Below, one piece after another: positions 55,818-64,000 of a DNA stretch of 64,000 nucleotides. Origin of the DNA: Grifola frondosa (Eukaryota; Basidiomycota; Agaricomycetes; Polyporales; Grifolaceae); the NCBI GenBank assembly GCA_001683735.1, contig LUGG01000022.1, forward strand, positions 620,001-684,000, in the 5' to 3' direction. The notes beneath the pieces are model-generated. The model was not told the DNA's origin, did no database searches, and was given only the letters and a program-made list of their open reading frames with translations. The translations under genes were made by a program, and so were the position numbers. The stretch's first letter is position 1. Each line of letters begins with the position of its first letter.

Positions 55818-56638
55818 ATGAGCACTAGTATGGCTGATTCACAGGTCGCGATACATCCGCCAGACGTCCACAATCCTCCTATCATCTTCGATCTGGAACA
55901 ATTCATGGGCACATGGTACACCGTCCGCTCCTGCACAATGATGAGGTTCTGACTTAACATGGGCTTCACAGGCATGTCACTCATTCTACGCTGCCTCTGT
56001 GGAAGGTTCGTACCTCTTAAAATGTCTCGCTTTGACATACGTTTTACCCTGCGACCCAAGTCGCGAAAGGATGTGACGATTACCTACACGTTGAAGGATA
56101 CACAATCCTCTCCAAACACTCTTCAGTTCGACGACATCGTCGAGTATCGCTCAAAGTCCGACCCGCCCAGCTCTACTCGGACCCGCATCGTGGGCGTCGA
56201 CACTCTCGTACCCCTCCCAATTCCGACGCGGCATCAGATTCACAGCCTCCTCCGCGGACGCGCTACAAGTGGCGTGGTAAAGGCTGGCTCATGGTTGCAT
56301 CCTCTCGCTGGCAGATCCTGGGCTGCAGCTCCGACACCAGCCCCACCGCTGCTTCCGCGTGGGCGCTCACTTATTTCGAAAAGACCCTCTTCACACCTGC
56401 CGGCCTCGACATCTACGCACGTACTGCACACGGTCTCCCGGATGCGCTCGTACAAGATATTATCAACAAGGCCAAAGCCCTTGACGGGGACGTGGGCAGT
56501 CTAGCTGAGAAATTCTTCGAGGTCGAGAGAACTCTCCCTGCAACCACAGGTATGTCCCGCATCGCCAAGCGCGATATCGACTTCTTGACCTCAAAATTAC
56601 CAGAGGCTAGCAATCCAGAAAACACACTGCATATTTAG
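55818..56638 (+). CDS. Lipocalin-like (calycin) protein
   Basis: Exons 55818-55915, 55972-56005, then 56061 to the stop at 56636-56638. The opening beta-strand motif FDLEQFMGTWHVTHSTLPLW has the lipocalin Gly-x-Trp (GTW), produced by splicing ACATG to GCATGTC. It continues RKDVTITYTLKDTQSSPNTL, QFDDIVEYRSKSDPP, YKWRGKGWLMVASSRWQILG, WALTYFEKTLFTPAGLDIYA and ends in a helical tail. No signal peptide, so probably intracellular; ligand unknown. Between VDTL (56207) and PPPRTRYKWRGKG the frame changes. Either one C is missing at 56216-56218, or a very short 38-nt GT-AG intron (56208-56245) is removed; both leave the rest in frame. Confidence 0.75.
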
Positions 56639-57694
56639 ATGGGTGAACAGGATCGACGTTTTGAACCACATCGCCCTGGCTCCCAGTTAGGGCTTTTGCC
56701 AAGACTCTAGCCTAGGTCATGTTGATAAATGAAGGCAGTTTCTAGGGCGATAATTATACTTGGTCTATACCCCGCGGATCCCATCGCTCCAACGTTCTGT
56801 TCTCATAGTTTGCGGATCGTGTGCGCGTCCTGTCAACTGTATATACCCTTGACCCGTGAAATAGATTCAACATTTACCGCAGTGTGCGCATGCAGTCTTA
56901 TATCAATCGCACCGTTGGCGAGCCTGTTCCTAACAGTTCCATATGATTGGCATACCAACGATCGCAAGACGAGTTCGCCTACGAATGTATTTATGCAGCG
57001 AGAACTTGAATTCCAGCTCTTGGTGTAGCGATATGAAATGATATGTTTCATTGTGTTTCTGAGGATTGAATAAGATAGTATTCCATGGAGGCCCGCCTAA
57101 GCACATAGTCGACTTCTAGTAAATGATACATAACAGCCCGCGCAACAAGCGCATCAAACGCCCCAAACTGCAGCGGGCGGTCCACGACGGATTACAACAA
57201 TCGCCGGCGACGCGGCGCGCCCAGTCTAGGTCCAGCGCACGTTCGCGGGGGAGACAACAACCATGGAGCTAGATGGAGAGGCAAGATGACCATGAGGATG
57301 AGGATCGGGAGAGGAACGTACGCACGGAAAGCGAAAAGGAGTGGACTCGAACGAGACGACGCGCCGAATGAATGAATTTGGATCAGTGACTAACAATGTA
57401 GTGCGCACGACGAGGCCGCAGTAGAGTACCGGAGAAACGGGAAAGGAACCACACACGTAGGAACGATCGTGGAGGGGTCGTAATACAGAGATGAGCGAAG
57501 GAATGTGTGCATATGAACTTAGAACGGTCCTGAGTATAAGGATAATGCCGAAGTCAAAAACAGAATCAGTAGTGAGGTGTATGTGCATTTTGGCTGGACA
57601 AGGACATTGGCGTGAGCGAAACAAGACGAGCAAAGCGAGATGCATGGTGGATGATGTGACGCAGGGCGATACACAGACAGACGAGCGCGATCGC
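56639..57694. other. Intergenic between convergent genes
   Basis: About 1 kb. Open frames on both strands lack domains. Long 3' UTRs of the lipocalin-like gene and CDC24 are likely. Confidence 0.4.
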
Positions 57695-60600
57695 TCACTG
57701 CACAAAGAGCGTGACTTGACTGCCGGGCCTGAACGACTCGAACGCCATCTGCACGTCCTCCGTAGACCCCAATGACACCAAGTCGCCGTCCTCGTCCTTA
57801 TACTTCACACGCAACGGGCCGTCATCGCGCTGCGGTCCGCACAACCTAATCTTCTTCCCAACCTTCTCTACTAAATCCGAGTACTCGGTCGTCCGCGGCA
57901 CCTGAATGACGAAAATATCTTCGTTGAAATGGACTTTGACCTTTACCGGAGAAGACAGCTTGATATCGTCCGCATCGCCGTGGGCCCGCATTGAGCGAAC
58001 ACCGGCAATGCCCGCTAGTGAGGACTCGCTCGATCCGTAGGGCGTAATCGGCGAGCTACTGCTGTGGGGAGAATAATCGGAGCTGTCCCCTGTCGACTGG
58101 CTCGACCCGCTCCCTCGCTTGCCCACAGCCATCGCACTCTGTGATCGATCCACCCAAGGTGTCGCCGTGGGCAGCGGAGGAGGTACCATCTGAGAGGTGA
58201 TGTACGTATTCGGCTGGCTCATGCTGCGTGAACGCATCGGTAGCGGGATCGCCGGCGTCGGCATCGGACTGACACTCGCACGTCCCTCATCATAAGCCGC
58301 CTTGAGCTTTGTGGAAGAAAATTGGCTACGCAAGTTTCCCCGACTAGGCACGACACCGGGGCCAAAGCTGCTGATATCTGAGGCGTTGCTCATGTTTCGA
58401 GAAATGGATGGGCGGTTCGCGGAAGGAGGTCCAAAAAAAACCACCGGTGCCGCTTGAGAGTGCTGGTGATGCGTGTCCGCTGCTTCGTGCGCTCTGTGGA
58501 TAACCGTGTTCTGTGGGCCTTCGGTTACCAAGCGGCGTCCCTCGACCTGGAGGGGCGTTGGCACTTGCAGGCGGGTAATCTTCGTAGTCATCATCAGGGT
58601 CCATATCAAACCCTTCGTGAGGAGGGTATCCCTGAGGCCCGCTGCCGTAACCGTTGCTCAGAGGCCCATAAGGCGATGATGAATGAGCCACGCCTTCGTC
58701 ATTGACGTTAGCATAAGGATGGCGAATGCTTCGGCTGCTGTAGAGATTAGACTGATTAGGTGGCATGGAATTATGTGCGGTGGATTGCGAGAACACCGAG
58801 CTGCGCTCCTGAGCGTATGACTGGGCATAACGCATATGGGGAGGGATTCGTGCTATTAGCAACTTGAGTGAGACGCTGAACGTTGCGCTCAGAAGTACGT
58901 CGACTAGCGGTTTCCTTTATGAGGCGGTTCAACTGGTTCTCCCACATCTTCAACTGCTCCTCGTTGCGACATCGCAGAGTGAAAAATTCTAGATCGTCAT
59001 CGCCTCTCCACCAGACGGCAAGCGAATATTGACCTAAGTAACTCATTAAATAAGTGTATCCGGCGGGTGGTGCCAATACAGAAGACGGACCTGCAGATAC
59101 TTTCGGTACCGCCTGGGTGACATTATTGAGAAAAATCCGACCCTTCAACAATAGAGGTGTGTTCTTCTTCTTGGAGGGACCAGCTCCTGGAAGCACTGAC
59201 GATGATGGAGATGCGGGTTTCTTCAGAATCGAATTACTCTTGCCAACCTTCTTGCCATTCCCCGGCTGCGGGATGTACTCCTTGCAACAGAGTATTATCT
59301 TCTCGAAAAGGAAAACGTGGTACTCTCGATCCACTTCTGACTTCATCACGCTGAAGATGTCATCCAGAAGTAGCGAACCAAAGTGGGCGATATGATGGCC
59401 TTTCCAGTCCTCGACGCGCCCTTCAAGATTCTTGACGGTCCCGTTGTTCTCCGCCCGTCGCTGTGCTTCATTGATCTTATCAGTGATGCGCTTGGCTGCG
59501 GCAACGCCAGCTTGGAGCTCCTCGACATAAGGATACTCCGTCCTGTCACAGCTTTCAATAGCGACTACAAAAAACTCGTCAAAGCTCGTCACCAACACGA
59601 AAGCGCCTCTGAGACGCACTTCCAATAAAAGCGGGTATTTGCAGATCCGCTGAACAGGCTTGATCAAGAACGCAGGTAATTCGCCTTCGCGTTGATCACG
59701 TTATTGAGGCTCTATTTAGGGATATTTGTTTGAGCGCCTCGATCCCAATCGAGTGAGCCCGACGGGACAAGACCCGATTCAACGGAAAGCACGTACCGTA
59801 AGGTTGTGCTCCTCCTGCAGCATGATCTCGGAAGCCATGATGTAGTTCGCGCAATACGGCTCGTAAACAGCAAACTTTCTTCCTATTGTTCCAATTGCAG
59901 ATGTTCGTTAAAGCACGGATACAATAGTTGCATGCACGCATGTAGACAATGGAATTGCCAAATTTAGCAACTTGATAGCAGGATGTCAAATCTGGTGGTA
60001 CTCACGTTCTCCGTAAAATGAAGACCCCATCGCTGCTCGTCCAAGGCAACTCTGCTGTACTTTCCACCTTGATGAGGAACTTTCGTTGAAAGTTGAGCAG
60101 CTTGTTGAGTTGGGAAACAGTAAATGAAGAGTGTCTTGGTCCAGAACCGAAGACGCCAGATTGGATATTTCTAGTGAAAGCGTTAATCGGATCGTATGCG
60201 GATATCCAGACGAATAGACGCACCTGCATGACTTCCAAATCCTGCACATACTTCCTTTCCGTATCAACCAATTCTCGGATGATATTGACCCGAGGGCCTC
60301 CTGGTTCATTCGAAACAGCAGTTGCCGAGGTTTCTGAAGCAAGGGAATCTTGGAAGCCAAAGCGGATGCAAGCGTCGGTGAAGAGGGAGGCGTCTCGAGG
60401 AACACGTCTTCGGGTAAACGCTCAACCAGGTTGATGACATTGTTGACAACCTGTTGGCAGGAAGTAACGTCTGGCGACATGCAACATATGAGGACTGTAT
60501 TGCGTACCTTCACGAACCCATCTGTAGAATTGCGATCCACAGCTCCATCACGGTAAACGGCTCGCAATTGGGAATCTGCTTGATTTGCATGCAGAAAGGG

Positions 60601-60971
60601 CGATCGCATGCTTTTTAGTGCGTTCGTTTGTGACATCGAATGAGCTCGGATCGGCATCAAAAGAATTGGGGTGAATGACTTGGGCAGGAGGTTGAAAAGA
60701 TAGCAAAGGGTGCGCCGAGAGCGAAGACGTCCCAGAGTTGGGTTACCGGATCAGTAGACCGCCTGGAGGAGTCTGGGAGGGCGGCAAGGGAGAACCACTC
60801 GGCGAATTTGTGAACATGCATGAGACGAGTGCGAAGAGAAGAACATTGCTGGTAGAGAGAGGTCGACTGTGAAGCAGCTTTGTTGAGGAGGGTATTGTTA
60901 GCGACGGGAGAGTCGATTAGAGGCGGTGCGATGGAGACCATGGACTTTTTACGGCCTGCAACGGCAGACAT
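57695..60971 (-). CDS. CDC24: Cdc24, Rho guanine nucleotide exchange factor for Cdc42
   Basis: Master activator of Cdc42 in polarised growth and mating. Domains in order: N-terminal CH-like region (CSSLRTRLMHVHKFAEWFSL, TDPVTQLWDVFALGAPLCYL, NNVINLVERLPEDVFLETPP), DH domain (VNIIRELVDTERKYVQDLEV, YCANYIMASEIMLQEEHNLT, LIKPVQRICKYPLLLE), PH domain (GRVEDWKGHHIAHFGSLLLD, DREYHVFLFEKIILCCKEYI, then LKMWENQLNRLIKE), a Ser/Pro-rich linker, and a C-terminal PB1 domain (VKVKVHFNEDIFVIQVPRTT, LRVKYKDEDGDLVSLGSTED), which binds Bem1-type scaffolds. Ends at 57695. Start ATG 60971. One-base losses at 60708-60710, near 60380-60388 and at 59684-59685 interrupt the frame inside otherwise perfect family sequence. 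Confidence 0.92.
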
Positions 60972-63689
60972 TAGGGGGATGGGGTTTGAAGGCGTACAGG
61001 ATGGTGGGTTGCGAGAGCAGAGCGTTGAGGTAGATCTAGTAGAGTAGGGAAGGAGTGGTCAGGGTATGCTTAGAGAGATGGGGGTTACAGCTGGGTATAC
61101 CGTTCACACAACAGCCGATGGGAACAACTCCGCTCCTTGTTTACTCTTGTTGCCACTCAATCATGGTCACCCTTTTTGTTTTCTTGCTTCCCACGGCTTT
61201 TCACCTCCCTAGATCTCAAAAAGATTCTCTAATAATATTAATCCCGGTTACTTATATGCTGCCATCGCTCTCGCCGCCGCACACACGTCCTAGGCTCACT
61301 CATCTCATCACCGTGGTTCACCGCGATTGTCGAGGCTTTGTCCTCGCCGAGCGAACATCTCCACGATCCGAAAGCGCCCTCCGAAGCCCCGATTATCGCA
61401 GCCTGCAGAATCCAAGTAATGGGACATTTTCACCGCCAAAAGGCTCTACTTTTCTCAACGCGCCATTTACGTACTGCACCTCGCTGTTATCGCTCGACGG
61501 TCCGTACTATTCACGTCTCCATTCCGGAACTCGTTCAGTGGTCCACCGTGACATTCAGAGTATGTCGTCTGACTTCTAGCGCCTTGATTTACTGCTTCCT
61601 GCACTCGACATCCGACATGCCACCTTGTGGTCGAATCTGCTTATCGTGCTAGAACCTTGCCACCTAAGCTGATGGAGATTGTGTGACTTGACGCGACCTG
61701 TTGATTGACCACTAAGCCATCACTTTTGTGATGCCGGTACCACACTGCGCATTGGCAGCTTCTTCATCAGCAAACCTGCATCAATAGGGTGCTTTCATAA
61801 CTGAATCACTGCATATTCACATACTGCGGCGCAATCATCACCTATCTTGTCGGTGCCCACGTTTCTCACCAAAGAAGTTCTCGCAAGGTTTAGACTCTTG
61901 GTGCACTGAAGTTCCTATCTTCGCTGTATTTCGAGGAAGCCGGTGTAGTGTCTGTCAGGAAACTGCCGGTCGCATTCCGTTCGCAGATGGGTTTACATGC
62001 TCACATACCATGACGATCGCCGTGTGCCTACAGGCAACGAACTCACACGCAGAGTCTTTTCCGTGAGTGTCGTCAGTCATCGTGTTTAGGATGTAGTAGT
62101 ATGATGTTCGCCGTGCCTCCGACTCAGCAATGGTCCTCCCACTATAGAGACATGGCTTGAGGTCTCCATGCAAACTTTGCGCGACTTGCATGGAGCATAC
62201 GTTCCGGCAAATCATGTCCGGGTATCTACTTGCAGAGCAAGACGCCACTGCCTTGGTACTTCGCCCTAAGCACGACTTCGAAGAAGCCTGTTACGCTGAC
62301 ACTGCGTTCGGAGGGCTGTACATCAAAACGCCCAGATGACACATGAATAATCGAATTGAAAGTTCCCTGGAAGGTACTGTTTTACCAATTGTGAATCGAG
62401 ATACAGGGCAACGATAGGCAACTGTGAACCTCCAACACCGGCGTGCCTATCATTGATGCGTCAGTACAGACGGTACCGTGCTCATGGTCATCGTTGAAGC
62501 CTGGATCATGCCGCGGTTAACCTGCGGCGCTATGTCGGACAATGTCAGAACCCGAGGCGTCTGCAATCTTTGTTTTGATTCAGTTTCAGCAACGTTGTTG
62601 CACATCCACGTTGGCATATGTTTGAAGCTGACAAGGTGTAAGGTGCTTTCCAAATAGAGACCGGACAGAGGCAGAAAATCACCACTGTATATTCATGCAA
62701 GGGACCCTATATCACTTGTTGGAAAAGGTTTTTGCAACGTGTCTGAAATTTCGCTGAAATTAGTTAGAATATAGGGATGAATTGCAGATAACATACAATG
62801 CAACAGTTGCATGAAGTGTACAACTTCAGCTGGCCCATTCTTCCAGCGAAGAAAACAATGTTGCATGAATGGCGGGTATTGTTTGCCCGTCGAATGCACA
62901 TGCCTCTCCTCCGTTGCTAGCCCGGCTTGACAGGATCATCGTAGACGCATCAGCAAGCAATAACGACCAAAGTCTTCTCACATGCAACATCGTTCAAGCA
63001 GACGCCCGCGCACTGCTGCGTTTCGGAACATATGAGACGACTGAAAGGCGCTACGGTGTAACTCGGCTTTCCTGCACAACAAAATGTATGCTTTCAAGCG
63101 AGACAACACAAGCATCCAACTGAGCGCACTCACAATCCGCGAACAGGAACCGTACGCTGTCCAACAGCGGCAGCAATATGGTCGTGAAACCGTTACAAGC
63201 TGGCTGGGCCTGCAACAACTGGATCGGACATACGCTAACGTATTACGAGGGGAATCCGAATGACCCGCACGATCTGTAGCTGATTAAGAGATACAACCCC
63301 AGTTGCAATCCGACGATTCGTTAAGGGTTCCACCAATCAAAATGCGTAACGGTTGGTTGTTATTGCCTGCATCTTCCACGGATTTTATCAGCCGGAGGAA
63401 TTTTGCCTGTTGCGTACCGTTGTGAGTAATTTCCGATGGCATCCTTCAGGATCCCCGAGTCCGACGAGATCAAGCGATATTTCGAACTAGCAAATCTCCG
63501 ATGTGCCCATATAGCGTGAGCGTTCATCGAGAAATGCGCATGCGAGTACTCGGATGCAGAAAAGGAGATGTCAATGTCATAGAGAGCATATGCTGCATTG
63601 GCATGAGTGTCACCCCAAAATTTCGACAGCTCACGACAGAGAGATCGAGTAGAAACTGAGACAAAACAACGAAAGAAAAGTATTGAGCG
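60972..63689. other. Gene-poor region, 2.7 kb
   Basis: No frame with a recognisable domain on either strand and no spliced model that I could support. TTGCAACR/GTTGCATGAA-type words recur at 62570-62870. No terminal repeats, transposase or reverse transcriptase motifs seen. Confidence 0.45.
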
Positions 63690-64000
63690 CTATGAAGCGC
63701 TTGTAGGAAATTGAAAGTCCGCATTAAGGCCGTTGGGAGAAGGCAAGCCCCCTGAAGACTCCAACCACGACCTCCCCTCGGCCAAGACCCATGGCACCAG
63801 CACGTACCACAAACCGCGCGCGGTCAACGCGAACAGCTGCAGAATGTCCAAGTTCACAACATCCCACCCGACGTCGTCCAACAACCATCGGTCAAAGATG
63901 ATTTGTTCTTGGACCCATGATGGGCACCCTCTCGCCATCTTCGTGGAGAAAGATGTCGAGAACAGAGATGCCATTGTAGAACTCATAGCAGTAAGTCGCG
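63690..64000 (-). CDS. Fragment of an unidentified protein (extends past right edge)
   Basis: Minus-strand frame open from the window edge to a stop at 63690-63692. The sequence is rich in Trp and Leu (FDRWLLDDVGWDVVNLDILQ, LFALTARGLWYVLVPWVLAE) and ends FQFPTSAS. Composition looks coding and the frame also stays open upstream of the first ATG (63986), so this is probably the last exon of a gene beginning outside the window. I do not recognise the family. Confidence 0.5.
   Translation of the reverse strand, partial: RLTAMSSTMASLFSTSFSTKMARGCPSWVQEQIIFDRWLLDDVGWDVVNLDILQLFALTARGLWYVLVPWVLAEGRSWLESSGGLPSPNGLNADFQFPTSAS

Noticed and set aside
6777..60710. Genome-wide programmed frameshifting as the cause of the broken frames
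   Set aside because: No common slippery motif; breaks fall in arbitrary short runs, and many genes in the same window have none. Missing bases in the consensus explain it more simply.
61055..61652. Frames of 174 and 104 codons in the gene-poor right end
   Set aside because: No recognisable domain; overlapping in two frames with similar odd composition, so not supported.

Overview
The window is nuclear DNA from a filamentous basidiomycete, most likely an Agaricomycete. Nearly every gene is cut by many introns of about 46-65 nt, exons can be only a few bases long, genes lie 200-600 bp apart on both strands, and several families are typical of mushroom-forming fungi: a Zn2Cys6 doublet regulator, a BTB protein, an expanded-type PP2C and a secreted protein of unknown function. 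No species call is attempted.

Layout. 1-9 kb: HAP2/NF-YA (partial) diverges from a Tho1/SARNP mRNP gene across a promoter with four CCAAT boxes; then the initiator tRNA-Met, REI1 (60S biogenesis) and RAX2 (polarity marker with a C-terminal SH3). 10.5-20 kb: intradiol ring-cleavage dioxygenase, a complex I accessory subunit, a small orphan, a 105-aa RPEL protein, a DUF1279 mitochondrial protein, SPE2 (AdoMet decarboxylase, with an overlapping uORF) and a PP2C phosphatase. 20-25 kb: double zinc-cluster protein and a small secreted protein. 25-39 kb: cell-cycle and meiosis genes DBF4, a gamma-tubulin complex component, CDC6, a single-pass membrane protein and SPO11. 38-50 kb: BTB protein, RGG-rich Caprin-like protein, mitochondrial carrier, RhoGAP, cysteine-cluster protein. 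51-61 kb: GH63 glucosidase, lipocalin-like protein, CDC24 (Cdc42 GEF). The last 3 kb is almost empty apart from a fragment at the right edge.

The genes are mainly housekeeping. I see no transposon, CRISPR array, virus or biosynthetic cluster. RAX2, RhoGAP and CDC24 belong to polarity/Cdc42 signalling. DBF4, CDC6, the gamma-tubulin component and SPO11 act in replication, spindle assembly and meiosis. These links are functional; I do not infer co-regulation.

The strongest window-wide signal is technical or evolutionary. About fifteen conserved genes each lose frame at one or more points where exactly one base is missing, usually from a short run of one nucleotide, while other genes (THO1, REI1, the dioxygenase, the complex I subunit, RPEL, PP2C, Caprin-like) are intact. 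Residual long-read consensus error is the simplest explanation. Coordinates of affected genes are therefore given as spans, with each break named. Exon models were worked out by hand from splice consensus, frame and protein-family fit.
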